This document shows, in pieces, positions 1-7,620 of a stretch of DNA of 55,013 bases (within the stretch, counting starts at the first letter, position 1; each line of letters opens with the position of its first letter). Source of the stretch: Saprospiraceae bacterium (lineage in GTDB: Bacteria; Bacteroidota; Bacteroidia; Chitinophagales; Saprospiraceae); the NCBI GenBank assembly GCA_027488135.1, contig JAIYCH010000068.1:1-55013 (forward strand). The letters are read 5' to 3'. The notes beneath the pieces were generated by a model that saw only the letters and a program-made list of their open reading frames with translations, was not told the origin of the DNA and did no database searches. The translations under genes were made by a program, and so were the position numbers.

Positions 1-26
1 TAATCAATAAATCAAAATAATCATCC

Positions 27-671
27 ATGGTAGCCATTATTACAGGAGACATTATCGCATCGAGGAAGTTGGTTAACCAAGAAAAATGGTTGTCGCCACT
101 CAAAAACCTATTCTCAACATGGGGAAATAGCCCTAAAGATTGGAAATTAGATAGGGGCAATTTTTTTCAAGTTGAAATTACACATAGCGAAGAAGTGTTA
201 ATAAAGGCTTTGGAAATAAAAGCACTGATTAAAAAAGTAGCTCCTCTTGATGAAAGAAAAAAAATAAGCACCATAGACGTTCGACTAGCTATTGGTATAG
301 GAGAAAAAACATACTCAGGTGAAAGTATATCAGAAAGTAATGGTTCGGCCTTTATCCATTCGGGTGATAAATTTGATGTGTTAAAAAAAGAAAACATAAC
401 GTTGGGGATAAAAAGCCCATGGAAAAGTTTTGATGAAGAAATGAATTTGTACTTAAAATTAGTAGGTACTTTCATGGATAAATGGTCAGTTTCTTCAGCA
501 GAAATAGTCGAAATCGTGCTTAAAGTGCCAAACATCACTCAAGATAAAATAGGAAAGCAACTGGGCATCCAACAAAGTGCCGTAAGTCGTAGATGGAATA
601 GAGCCAATCTGAATGAAATATTAGAAGTTGAAAAAATGTTTAAGAAAAAAATTCAAACGCTACTCCTATGA
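27..671 (+). CDS. SatD family protein with C-terminal helix-turn-helix
   Basis: The N-terminus MVAIITGDIIASRKL is the signature opening of the SatD family, whose biochemical role is poorly known. The 214-residue product ends with a helix-turn-helix-like stretch (about residues 170-200, QDKIGKQLGIQQSAVSRRW), so it probably binds DNA. The start is fixed by an in-frame stop at 18-20. The stop codon overlaps the start of the next frame (ATGA at 668-671), which begins like DUF3307, the usual partner of SatD; here the partner is broken. Length fits the family. The family call is from recognition of the N-terminus; the function is not established. Confidence 0.8.
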   Translation: MVAIITGDIIASRKLVNQEKWLSPLKNLFSTWGNSPKDWKLDRGNFFQVEITHSEEVLIKALEIKALIKKVAPLDERKKISTIDVRLAIGIGEKTYSGESISESNGSAFIHSGDKFDVLKKENITLGIKSPWKSFDEEMNLYLKLVGTFMDKWSVSSAEIVEIVLKVPNITQDKIGKQLGIQQSAVSRRWNRANLNEILEVEKMFKKKIQTLLL

Positions 672-736
672 TCATACTTATCAAATCCATATTAGCCCAT
701 TTTATTGGCGATTTTCTTCTACAGCCCAAATCATAG
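668..736 (+). pseudogene. DUF3307 membrane protein, N-terminal stump
   Basis: The frame starts at an ATGA overlap with the SatD gene and reads MIILIKSILAHFIGDFLLQPKS followed by TAG. This matches the conserved first helix of DUF3307 proteins (AHFxGDFxLQPxxW), in which Trp follows the LQPKS-like segment. TAG at 734-736 is one base from TGG, so a nonsense change at that Trp is the simplest reading. A few plausible codons follow (VENKEIQS), then similarity ends. The intact protein would be a multi-pass membrane protein of over 200 residues, so this is a remnant of a translationally coupled satD-DUF3307 operon. Confidence 0.65.
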
Positions 737-804
737 GTGGAAAATAAAGAGATACAGTCATAGAACAATCATCCAAATAATACATTCAAATTTTACATTA
801 CCTA

Positions 805-872
805 AAAGGCAACTTACAAGCCGACCTTTCCCCTACCTAAAAGTACATTTTTTTCAAGCCTACACCCAAGAC
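805..872 (+). repeat. Dispersed repeat, copy A (pair with 4290-4356)
   Basis: A stretch of about 67 bases starting AAAGGCAACTTAC, then GCCGACCTTTC and an AT-rich TACATTTTTTTCAA part, recurs at 4290-4356 with a few mismatches. Neither copy is coding. The pair brackets the RhuM/HigBA remnant block. Origin unknown. The rest of 737-1052 has no gene that I can support; a short palindrome (GGAAATTATTTCC) lies near 938-952. Confidence 0.5.
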
Positions 873-1052
873 TATTTATTAATCCGTACATTAGCCAATG
901 TTTGATTTGTCAAAATTTGTAATCAGGTAGCTGAAGGAAATTATTTCCTGTTAAATAAATGATTACTATATTACTATTTATGTTGATAACATTAAAATTG
1001 CCGAAAACGAGTATAACCTTTCTGTAAGGTGCATAATAAGAGAGATTAATAT

Positions 1053-2045
1053 ATGAGCGAGATAATTTTATATACGACAGAAGATGGAATAACTAAAATT
1101 AATGTCCAACTTGAAAATGAAACGGTTTGGCTCACGCAAGAACAAATGGCAAATCTGTTTGGTAAAGCTAGGAGCACCATAACTGAGCATATTTCTAACA
1201 TTTTTGTTGAAGGCGAATTGGTTGAAAAAGTGGTATGTCGGAATATCCGACTAACCACTCATCATGGTGCAATCGAAGGAAAAACACAGGCCAAAGATGT
1301 AAAACACTATAATCTCGATGTTATCATTTCTGTAGGCTACAGAGTTAAATCTATCCAAGGAACACGTTTTCGCCAATGGGCAACACAACGCCTAAAAGAG
1401 TACATCGTTAAAGGGTTTACAATGGACGATGAACGCCTTAAAAACTTAGGCGGTGGTGGCTATTGGAAAGAATTGCTGCATCGCATCAGAGATATTCGAG
1501 CATCAGAAAAAGTGTTTTATCGGCAAGTGCTCGACATTTATGCTACAAGCATTGATTACGACCCCAAGGCTGATGTTTCAATTGAGTTTTTTAAAAAAGT
1601 ACAAAATAAAATTCATTTTGCTGTACACGAACAAACTGCAGCAGAAATAATTTTTACCCGTGCCGATGCCGAAAAAGAATTTATGGGCTTGATGACATTT
1701 TCGGGCTCCCAACCACATTTAAAAGATGTTGTAATCGCAAAAAACTATTTAAACGAAAAAGAACTACGGGCATTAGGTCAAATTGTTTCGGGCTACCTGG
1801 ATTTTGCCGAACGACAATCCGAACGGGAAGAAGTAATGACAATGAAAGATTGGGCAATGCATTTAGACCGTATTTTAACCATGAGCGGTGAAAAATTACT
1901 GCAAACTGCTGGAAGTATAAGCCACGACAAAGCCATTGAAAAGGCCACCAACGAATACAAAAAGTATCAACAAAAAACACTAAGTGAAGTTGAAAAAAAC
2001 TACCTGGAAAGTTTGAAAGTGATAGAACAAAAAACGAAAAAATGA
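1053..2045 (+). CDS. RhuM family protein
   Basis: This 330-residue protein has the full RhuM architecture: an N-terminal part with ENETVWLTQEQMANLFGKARSTITEHI (about residues 22-49, DNA-binding-like), the conserved core HYNLDVIISVGYRVKS and FRQWATQRLKEYI, then GFTMDDERLKN, and a helical C-terminus ending in Lys-rich EQKTKK. RhuM proteins are widespread on islands and near toxin-antitoxin and restriction loci; their biochemical role is unresolved. The frame is complete and of normal length. A deleted relative sits at 9034-9425, and the last ~130 bases plus the 3' flank are nearly identical there. Start chosen at the first ATG, with purine-rich GAGAGATTAAT upstream. Confidence 0.85.
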   Translation: MSEIILYTTEDGITKINVQLENETVWLTQEQMANLFGKARSTITEHISNIFVEGELVEKVVCRNIRLTTHHGAIEGKTQAKDVKHYNLDVIISVGYRVKSIQGTRFRQWATQRLKEYIVKGFTMDDERLKNLGGGGYWKELLHRIRDIRASEKVFYRQVLDIYATSIDYDPKADVSIEFFKKVQNKIHFAVHEQTAAEIIFTRADAEKEFMGLMTFSGSQPHLKDVVIAKNYLNEKELRALGQIVSGYLDFAERQSEREEVMTMKDWAMHLDRILTMSGEKLLQTAGSISHDKAIEKATNEYKKYQQKTLSEVEKNYLESLKVIEQKTKK

Positions 2046-2565
2046 TGAATTTTTAATGATGCATGGTGAATGGAATTCATGAGAGAAAATATAGTGAAAA
2101 AATAAAAGTTTTGACATTGCAGTGGTTGGGTACCCGGTGTTCATTTTACACCCGGATATCCATTTAATCCTTCTAATAGGAGTAGGGAAGCATATTCCTT
2201 CCTTCAAATACTGGAACGTAAACCGGAATACGATGAGGGACATGGTTCAAAACGATTAGTTGTTTTATTTTTATCCGCCTATGGTATAGTGACTTGTGGT
2301 GCTTTTTTTTGCCAGGCTGGAAAAAAAATAGAACCATTTGCCCTATTGCTCCATGATCAAATTAGGTCAAAGTATTTGTTGGTTGATTATTTCACAGAAC
2401 CCTGGAGCGATTACACCAAATTAGAGGATGTCGCCGGCGATCATAGCGGAATGCATAATTTGCCTCGGTATTAGCGTATTATTTAAACGAAACAAACTTT
2501 CGCTAATACATACCAAAATGGGTGACCATACAGAAAGATCGTTTCGGGTATAAGGGAGTTATGGT
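1910..2565 (+). repeat. Segmental duplication, copy 1 (RhuM tail + uncharacterised family + flank)
   Basis: From the RhuM C-terminal codons (ATAAGCCACGACAAAGCC) through the decayed gene behind it to a tail containing CGAAACAAAC, TTTCGCTAATAC and GTTTCGGGTATAAGGG, this segment recurs at about 9288-9945. The copies are close at base level but differ by a replaced block: 2380-2480 here against 9748-9860 there. The duplication carries two different genes together, so a DNA segment was copied rather than a single gene. Confidence 0.75.
2120..2474 (+). pseudogene. Decayed member of the family of the intact gene at 20587-21372
   Basis: One frame ending at TAG 2472-2474 reads SREAYSFLQILERKPEY, then KRLVVLFLSAYGIVTCGAFFC, FALLLHDQI, KYLLV, PWSDY and GMHNLPRY. 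The intact protein encoded at 20587-21372 has AYSFLQILEREN, RLAVVFLFADGIATYDALFC, FAVLIHDHG, KYLLVAENSQPWS and GGMYNTPRF in the same order. The first ~120 residues are missing, the loop HGFGGNYDKFG is deleted, and several conserved residues are changed. It directly follows RhuM. The family has no function that I know. Confidence 0.8.
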
Positions 2566-2576
2566 GCATTATAGCT

Positions 2577-2836
2577 GTTCCATTCAGAACCCAAAAATAT
2601 AATGACAAAGAAATTGATTTTGTGGTGCAAAAGCCTAATAATGAACGCGAATATTATCAAATAGCTTTTACAGTTAATGACGAAAAAACATTTGAACGTG
2701 AAATTTCGGCATTTAGAAATATTCTTGATAATTACCCAAATTTTTACTGACACTCGACTTTGACAATACAAATATTGAAGGGATACATAAAGTAAACGTT
2801 ATAGATTGGCTGTTAGGTGCAAGCCACAGCCCATAA
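2577..2836 (+). pseudogene. AAA ATPase / DUF4143 protein, C-terminal fragment, frameshifted
   Basis: The frame from about 2577 reads KYNDKEIDFVVQK and then YYQIAFTVNDEKTFEREISAF and NILDNYPNF before a stop near 2748. A one-base shift resumes with LLTLDFDN and IHKVNVIDWLLG up to TAA at 2834-2836. This is the typical C-terminal end of the DUF4143 family of AAA proteins (KEIDFVAEK, VAYLLxDEKTxEREF, NYPK, FLL). The ATPase part is gone. A second tail of the same family lies at 13475-13634. Confidence 0.7.
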
Positions 2837-2935
2837 CAGCGGTTAAAATAAATTGTGGTTTTCAAAAGAATGTTTGTGCTTCAAAATCGCCAACTTTCTT
2901 TAGCCGCAAATCGTAAGGTGTCATGCTTGAGTTCC
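2811..2935 (+). other. Structured spacer, possible cassette boundary (element 1)
   Basis: Immediately after the DUF4143 tail, the sequence GTTAGGTGC, then ATAACAGCGGTT and GTGGTTTTC, resembles spacers at about 3925-4010 and 12030-12157: a TAACAGC or GGTAAC core followed by GGTTTT and a TTC-containing stretch. These spacers lie between unrelated small genes. The GTTAGG and TAAC boxes recall integron attC core sites, but no integron integrase is in the window and I could not fold the element. Confidence 0.3.
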
Positions 2936-2956
2936 GTCTTCCAAAAAATATTTTGC

Positions 2957-2992
2957 AAATGTTCGGATATTTACCGAACATTTTTATCTTTG
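2957..2992 (+). promoter_or_regulatory. higBA promoter with palindromic operator
   Basis: A perfect 10-bp inverted repeat (AAATGTTCGG at 2957-2966, CCGAACATTT at 2974-2983, 7-base spacer) directly precedes TATCTTTG (2985-2992), a match to the Bacteroidota -7 element TAnnTTTG. The start codon of the toxin is at 3000, so the transcript has almost no leader. The palindrome's position suits autorepression by the HigA-like antitoxin. Confidence 0.6.
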
Positions 2993-2999
2993 TATCGCT

Positions 3000-3344
3000 A
3001 TGGAAATAACTGGAAAGAGTAAACTTGAAAAGTTGAGTCGAAAAAACCGAGGAAATACTTTACTTATTCAAGCGATTGATCAACTAGTTGATGATCTTGA
3101 AAATAAGGATTGCTCTAATCAACAACAACTAAAGAATATCAGACCAGATGCGGACTTAGTTCATAATGATGGATTCTACATATTTAACATACAAGTTCAC
3201 AGAGTGATGATTCTAATTGAATTTGAAGACAACGGCGAAGCCACTATTGTGTGGTGTGGTAGTCATGATGAATATGAAACAACTTTCAAGAACAACAAAA
3301 GCACGATAAAGAAATGGTTAAATAATCAAGGTTTAATCAATTAA
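3000..3344 (+). CDS. higB: HigB-family toxin (mRNA interferase, RelE superfamily)
   Basis: The 114-residue product has the HigB core: IRPDADLVHNDGFYIFNIQVHR (about residues 46-67), then MILIEFEDNGEATIVWCGSHDEYE. In the family this fold cleaves mRNA on the ribosome. It lies 11 bases before an antitoxin gene with a helix-turn-helix, and a palindromic operator overlaps its promoter. Toxin-first order is typical of HigBA. Only about seven bases separate the -7 box from ATG, so the mRNA may be leaderless. Length is normal and the frame intact. Confidence 0.8.
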   Translation: MEITGKSKLEKLSRKNRGNTLLIQAIDQLVDDLENKDCSNQQQLKNIRPDADLVHNDGFYIFNIQVHRVMILIEFEDNGEATIVWCGSHDEYETTFKNNKSTIKKWLNNQGLIN

Positions 3345-3355
3345 AAGAGGAAAAC

Positions 3356-3913
3356 ATGAAAGAGCAAGCGGATTTGAAAAGTATTTTGAAAGCAGGAAAG
3401 CTGACAAATGAATTAGATCTCGAAAGAGCTTCAATTCTAGACAATAAATTACGCCTACTTGCAAAGGATAATCCAGAATTAATTGAATCTCGCAAGAGAC
3501 TTAGATCAATTATTAAACAATACGAGAAAAAAAATTGGTCAAAAGAATCAGCAATTGATGAGCAGAAGATAAAAGAAAGCGATATCGCTGAATTTATTGC
3601 AGAGCAAGAGAGAGTTTTCCTGGAAAACAGGAAGAATGCAATCAAAGAGAATTTAGATAAACTGAAAATTACACAACAGGAATTAGGAAAAATACTAGGT
3701 CATGGAAAGACCTATATGTCTGAACTAATGAATGGAGTAAGTCCGTTTAGCATGCGTGATTTAATAATATTGCACAAACTATTTGGAATAAAATTAGAGT
3801 ATTTGATCCCAACAATTATATCTGAAAAAGATCGAGTTAGAATAAGGACTTCCCTGAATCAATTAAATAAGGCTGAAATTAGATTTGAGAATGAAGATCT
3901 GGTATTCGCATAA
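3356..3913 (+). CDS. higA: HigA-type antitoxin with C-terminal helix-turn-helix
   Basis: A 185-residue partner of the preceding toxin; the start follows a good ribosome site (AGAGGAAAAC). The first ~90 residues are charged and helical (EQADLKSILKAGKLTNELDLERA) and probably bind the toxin. Residues about 100-155 form an Xre-like helix-turn-helix (LDKLKITQQELGKILGHGKTYMSELMNG, then LHKLFGIKLEYLIP). This domain order is that of long HigA proteins. It would neutralise HigB and repress the operon through the palindrome at 2957-2983. Confidence 0.8.
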   Translation: MKEQADLKSILKAGKLTNELDLERASILDNKLRLLAKDNPELIESRKRLRSIIKQYEKKNWSKESAIDEQKIKESDIAEFIAEQERVFLENRKNAIKENLDKLKITQQELGKILGHGKTYMSELMNGVSPFSMRDLIILHKLFGIKLEYLIPTIISEKDRVRIRTSLNQLNKAEIRFENEDLVFA

Positions 3914-3924
3914 AAAGGCACGAG

Positions 3925-4289
3925 CACCTAACAGCACCTACCCCAAAGGCGGGGTTTTGTGTTCCAAAGACAGATTTGTGGTTGCTCAAACATTGTACTT
4001 TTAATCAACATTTGTGGTGAATCGCCCTCCCTGGAAGATTCAAATCATTTTGCTGATGTCAGCAAAATGATAGATTTAGTCAAAGGAGGCTAACGAGAAG
4101 TAAAAGATTTAATGCTTACCCTTAACCCTTGTTTCCTAATTGCTCAATATGGGGACTCAAAGAATTTGATACTCCCGATGCTTAGAACTGCTTTACCCCA
4201 AAATTAATATCATATAGGTTAATTAATTCAAATTTTACGTCAATTAAATTTGCCAAATAAAGTCCGTAGCTCATTGGACGGCAACAAAC
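3925..4289 (+). other. Gene-free spacer with cassette-boundary-like element and hairpin
   Basis: Just past higA, CACCTAACAGCACC is followed by ACCCC, AAAGGC, GGGGT (a small hairpin) and TTTTGTGTTCCAAAG, resembling the element before higB (2811-2935) and the one at 12030-12157. Further on, a perfect 12-bp stem with a 2-base loop spans 4045-4070 (TCATTTTGCTGA / TCAGCAAAATGA). I see no coding sequence between 3914 and 4414. Confidence 0.4.
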
Positions 4290-4356
4290 AAAGGCAACTT
4301 ACATGCCGACCTTTCTCAAGCCCAAAAGAATATTTTTCAATTACACCACCAACGAT
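4290..4356 (+). repeat. Dispersed repeat, copy B (pair with 805-872)
   Basis: AAAGGCAACTTAC, GCCGACCTTTC and an AT-rich tail repeat the element at 805-872 with scattered mismatches. Non-coding; function unknown. Confidence 0.5.
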
Positions 4357-4362
4357 ATAGAG

Positions 4363-4388
4363 AATTATCGTTCATTGAAGCGATAATT
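4363..4388 (+). promoter_or_regulatory. Inverted repeat upstream of the RecG/AlbA-like fragment
   Basis: AATTATCG (4363-4370) and CGATAATT (4381-4388) are perfect 8-bp arms with a 10-base spacer, followed by further AATTATC and CGAT motifs up to 4411. An operator or a relic of the promoter of the gene whose 5' half is missing. Confidence 0.35.
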
Positions 4389-4414
4389 ATAATTATCATC
4401 TATTTAAACGATAT

Positions 4415-5182
4415 TTGCACTATGATAGCAGTTTACTCTTGAAAACATTCGACGTATTGCCATGTAAGGGAAGCACTTTAGAAGATATTAGTCTGGAACT
4501 TTTTAAGTTGAGATATCTACCATCAGCTATTGACACAGATACCTTAGCAAAAAATGGAAATGACTTAAAATCACAGCTGGCCTCCTTTAAATTTTATGAC
4601 ATCAAAGAAGATTGTCCGACATTTGCCGGTATTTTGATGTTTGGAACAAATCCTCGATTCTTTATTCCCGGGGCAAGTGTACAGTATGTTCGTTTCAAGG
4701 GAGAAGATGAGGCGAGTGATTTTGATTTTGAACACCGCTTCGAAGGTGACTTAACCACCCAATTGGGGCAAATGGAAGGATTTATAAAAGCGAATATTGT
4801 GAGATTAGTGTTGCCTGAACTTGGTGGAAAATATGTTTCAAGTTATCCCTTACGAGCGGTAAAAGAATTGTTGTTCAATGCGGTAATTCATAAAAATTAC
4901 CAATCTAATGCCCCGATCAAATTTTATGAGTTTTCTGATAGGATAGAAATATCAAATGCTGGAGGTCTATATGGCAAAGCACTACCAGAAAATTTTCCTA
5001 ATGAAAATGACTATAGAAATCCTGTTATTTCAGAGGCCGTTAAGAACCTGGGCTTTATTTATGGATTTAATGTAGGAGTAGAAGCTGCCATCGCTGCTTT
5101 AAGTAAAAATGGTAGTCCTGCGCCTGAATTTCTGAAAGATCAGCCTTTTTCATTTTTAGTTAAAATCTTTAAAAGGATTTAG
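4415..5182 (+). pseudogene. RecG-like / AlbA-type ATP-binding protein, N-terminally truncated
   Basis: The 255-codon frame contains the GHKL-type ATPase part found at the C-terminal side of AlbA_2 (Schlafen-like) proteins: YPLRAVKELLFNAVIHKNY (about residues 145-163) followed by FYEFSDRIEISNAGGL. The preceding TFAGILMFGTNPRFFIPGA segment is also typical. The AlbA_2 domain that should precede HYDSSLL is absent and the only start is TTG at 4415, so the 5' part has been lost. The C-terminal winged-helix end is also missing; a fragment that looks like such an end is at 49699-49950. It is followed one base later by a ParA stump. Confidence 0.65.
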
Positions 5183-5183
5183 C

Positions 5184-5262
5184 ATGAAATCAATTATTTT
5201 ATTTAACAATAAAAGTGGCGTTGGTTGGTAAAATAGCTTTAGTTTATTGTATAATGCGTTAA
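5184..5262 (+). pseudogene. ParA/MinD-type ATPase, N-terminal stump
   Basis: ATG at 5184 begins MKSIILFNNKSGVG, the opening of ParA-family ATPases including the deviant Walker A (KGGVGKTT in functional proteins). A 4-base tandem duplication (TTGGTTGG around 5221-5228) throws it out of frame to a stop at 5229-5231; undoing it gives GVGKIALVYCIM. Nothing recognisable follows. It starts one base after the RecG/AlbA-like gene, so the two were probably co-transcribed. Confidence 0.5.
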
Positions 5263-5322
5263 TAATGAAAATAAAAAACTTGACAGGCAAGATAAATAAT
5301 ACACCTTAGAGTTTACTTTCCT

Positions 5323-5349
5323 AATTGTGGGTTCAGCGAACCCACAATT
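5323..5349. repeat. 27-bp palindromic repeat, left copy
   Basis: Perfect 12-bp arms (AATTGTGGGTTC / GAACCCACAATT) around AGC. An identical 27-base copy lies at 7361-7387, so the two palindromes bracket the toxin-antitoxin operon at 5404-7248. This copy could also act as a terminator for the operon. Confidence 0.8.
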
Positions 5350-5403
5350 ACATTCCGGTGATATAGTGCCACTTCATTTTAGGCTTTTAGATTAGATTTC
5401 CTT

Positions 5404-6420
5404 TTATCCAATTAACTTAATGGTTTCACTCCAGTAAAACAATGCTTCACCTTTTGCAACAAACTTCAACTTTTTGTTTAAGAAATTAAAATCTGGATGT
5501 TCAATCAAGAATATTTTATTATCTGCCACACCATCAAATTTTTTCAGTTCACCTTTAGCTTTTACTAAAGTGTGGGCAGCTAGATATGCAGCCTTTGCTG
5601 CTGCTAGTTGAGCATCCTCAATGTGGAAACTTCCTAAATAAACATAATGTCTGAATTGATTTATACCATTTTTTAACTCTTCAAATTTTTCTACATTTTC
5701 TTTTTCCTGATTATCTCTTTTAGCCATAATAATTCCAGTATCAATTATATCTTGTAAAACAATTTCAGCTGTGAGTTCACTTTCCGGCCTATAACTTATT
5801 TCCCCTTTTGCTGTTGCATAAAAAGATTTTCTAAAAACCTCGATATCTGAAAGTATATTGAAAAGTGTACCGATATCATATAACTGCTTTATTATTTCCT
5901 TTTCTTTTTCCATTTTATATGGAATACCTATAGTTGTTGGAGCGTAAGCTGTTAGCTTATCTCCTGCTATTGAATTTTCGCAAGGAACAAAAACGGTTAA
6001 AGGCTCATTATTTTGTTTTATCCATCCAGTATTGATAGGCTTTTCTTTCAATACAGGATAAGTGTTTTCAGCAAAAAGTATATCTAATAATATTTCTCGT
6101 TCTGGGTTTTGAACTATTTGACCTTCCTGATTTTTAGTTACAAGATTTGATTTATAAATAAATTTGTAATGAGCTTTTGGAATTTTGCCTTTATAACTTC
6201 TTCTTTCATCTGCCTCTAACTTTAAGAAAACATCACCAACTATTTTTTTCAAGTAGTTTTCAAGTTCTTCACGATGAACTTTTGGATTAATAATTACATC
6301 AATATCAACAGAAAACCTTGCAGGTCTTTCTAATAGAAGAATTAAACTTGTACCTCCTTTGAATATAAAATCCAGTCCCGTTTGCTTTAATTGCTCCAGC
6401 AGATATAAAGCATGGATCAT
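5404..6420 (-). CDS. Nucleotidyltransferase toxin, AbiEii/AbiGii family (5' end frameshifted)
   Basis: FIFKGGTSLILLL followed by RFSVDIDVII (about residues 19-45) is the GG(S/T) and DxD-type active site of the nucleotidyltransferase AbiEii/MenA-like toxin family, which modifies tRNA or other targets in characterised members. The remaining helices are of normal size. The present ATG (6420) is not the natural start: a frame beginning at 6503 (MIDKLSLSAEW) overlaps the antitoxin stop by 8 bases, runs to a run of five A (6442-6446 on the minus strand) and with one more A would continue as KDPSLIESMIHAL into this frame. So either one base is missing in the assembly or the gene is truly frameshifted and shortened. 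Confidence 0.75.
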   Translation of the reverse strand: MIHALYLLEQLKQTGLDFIFKGGTSLILLLERPARFSVDIDVIINPKVHREELENYLKKIVGDVFLKLEADERRSYKGKIPKAHYKFIYKSNLVTKNQEGQIVQNPEREILLDILFAENTYPVLKEKPINTGWIKQNNEPLTVFVPCENSIAGDKLTAYAPTTIGIPYKMEKEKEIIKQLYDIGTLFNILSDIEVFRKSFYATAKGEISYRPESELTAEIVLQDIIDTGIIMAKRDNQEKENVEKFEELKNGINQFRHYVYLGSFHIEDAQLAAAKAAYLAAHTLVKAKGELKKFDGVADNKIFLIEHPDFNFLNKKLKFVAKGEALFYWSETIKLIG

Positions 6421-6495
6421 GCTTTCAATAAGACTTGGATCTTTTTAAATTCGGTCTGTTTTAGGTTTATCCATTCTGCTGAAAGAGATAATTTA

Positions 6496-7248
6496 TCAAT
6501 CATTAAAAATAGTTTTAGGCAAGTCTGTTTTTTGCATTAAATACGCTGCTATGTCATCTTTTTTAGATCTTCTGTTTGCATAATTTAAAAGCGTCGTGGT
6601 ATTAAAAGCGTATTTTTTAAAAGCATTATTGACAATGCGTATCAATTCACTTCCTTGAAAAGCTTCGAATAGTTTTTTCTCCGAATAAATATCTACAATC
6701 AATTTCTCCAATGTAATGGTAGGAAAGTGATCAATCCTTTGTAAAGGTGATTTCGTAATGAGTTTTTTTATAATAATAGCATTTGTTTTATCATTTATAT
6801 AAAGCGCTATTTCTTTTTCAGTTGGCTCCAAAAAAATATCTTTTACATTAGTATCTTGTAAATAATGGAATACTGGTTCTAATGCATCTTTCTCAACTTC
6901 TAAAACAGTGAAAGTATTGCCAGGTATATGTAGCATAAATTCATTTAAAATTTGAGTTGACCAAATACTTAATTTAAGATCACTGAATTGTTTTAACAAT
7001 AAACTAATTAGTTCTTTATTTTCATTCGTCACTTCAGGGTTATAATTGGGAAGTGAATTAAAGGTGAAAATATCCTTGGTTAAGGACCGAATAATTTTAC
7101 TTTCTTTTAAAGAAAAAAGCCGCCATCTAAAAGTTGTTTCTTTTAAAGGCTCAAATTTTCTGTAAAAATCATACAATTCGTTCCGGGTAAAGTATTCTTT
7201 TCCTTTGAAATGTTCCTGCAAGTGTTCTATGATTGCCTTATTTGCCAT
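6496..7248 (-). CDS. Antitoxin-like partner of the nucleotidyltransferase toxin (DUF6577-like)
   Basis: A 250-residue protein. ATG at 7248 (MANKAIIEHLQEHF) is chosen over the longer start at 7293 because a TACCTTTG -7 box lies between them at 7275-7268. The N-terminal ~75 residues look like a winged helix (YFTRNELYDFYRKFEPLKETTFRWRLFSLKESKII), and the rest resembles the C-terminal half of AbiEi-type antitoxins (TLEKLIVDIYSEKKLFEAFQG). It directly precedes the toxin, with overlapping stop and start codons. It should repress its own promoter via the inverted repeat at 7287-7326. The DUF number is my best recollection. Confidence 0.7.
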   Translation of the reverse strand: MANKAIIEHLQEHFKGKEYFTRNELYDFYRKFEPLKETTFRWRLFSLKESKIIRSLTKDIFTFNSLPNYNPEVTNENKELISLLLKQFSDLKLSIWSTQILNEFMLHIPGNTFTVLEVEKDALEPVFHYLQDTNVKDIFLEPTEKEIALYINDKTNAIIIKKLITKSPLQRIDHFPTITLEKLIVDIYSEKKLFEAFQGSELIRIVNNAFKKYAFNTTTLLNYANRRSKKDDIAAYLMQKTDLPKTIFND

Positions 7249-7267
7249 TACATTATGATTGTCCTTG

Positions 7268-7326
7268 CAAAGGTAGGAATTTAATTCAAACAATAGACAC
7301 TTTTTTATATTAGTGTCTATTGTTTG
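7268..7326 (-). promoter_or_regulatory. Promoter and long inverted-repeat operator of the toxin-antitoxin operon
   Basis: A perfect 15-bp inverted repeat, CAAACAATAGACACT (7287-7301) and AGTGTCTATTGTTTG (7312-7326), spacer 10 bases, lies just upstream of TACCTTTG on the minus strand (7275-7268), a TAnnTTTG -7 box. This places transcription start near 7262 and supports the antitoxin start at 7248. Confidence 0.65.
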
Positions 7327-7360
7327 GAAATGAAATATTGGTCAATGATGATGGGCTATC

Positions 7361-7387
7361 AATTGTGGGTTCAGCGAACCCACAATT
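7361..7387. repeat. 27-bp palindromic repeat, right copy
   Basis: Identical to 5323-5349, with 12-bp arms AATTGTGGGTTC / GAACCCACAATT. The flanking bases also partly agree (following TACA vs TACAT). The two copies bound the toxin-antitoxin operon on both sides. Confidence 0.8.
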
Positions 7388-7620
7388 ACAAAACACCCAA
7401 AATTGGCTGCTTTATTGAAAAATAAAGTTCGGGTAGAAGGAATAAAAGTTTTGTTATGCCAGACCAATTATTTAAAATGCGTGTAAATTTATTTATTATT
7501 ATTTGCTTAACCCTTACCTGAAACTGGACAAGGAATACACAACAGAAAATCCAGTAAAAGTGATTGGTATTAACAGACTTTTCATTTTCAAAAAGTAAAA
7601 AAAATCTTGAAAATTTTAAA

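Noticed and set aside
705-905. Open frame of 66 codons after SatD
   Set aside because: It runs through the DUF3307 remnant and a dispersed repeat in the wrong frame; no family and no ribosome site.
4415-4417. TTG as a genuine start of the RecG/AlbA-like gene
   Set aside because: The protein begins in the middle of the known domain order, so the frame start reflects a deletion, not initiation.
7249-7293. Longer start (MFELNSYL) for the antitoxin
   Set aside because: A TAnnTTTG promoter box lies inside this extension, so the mRNA would start after it.
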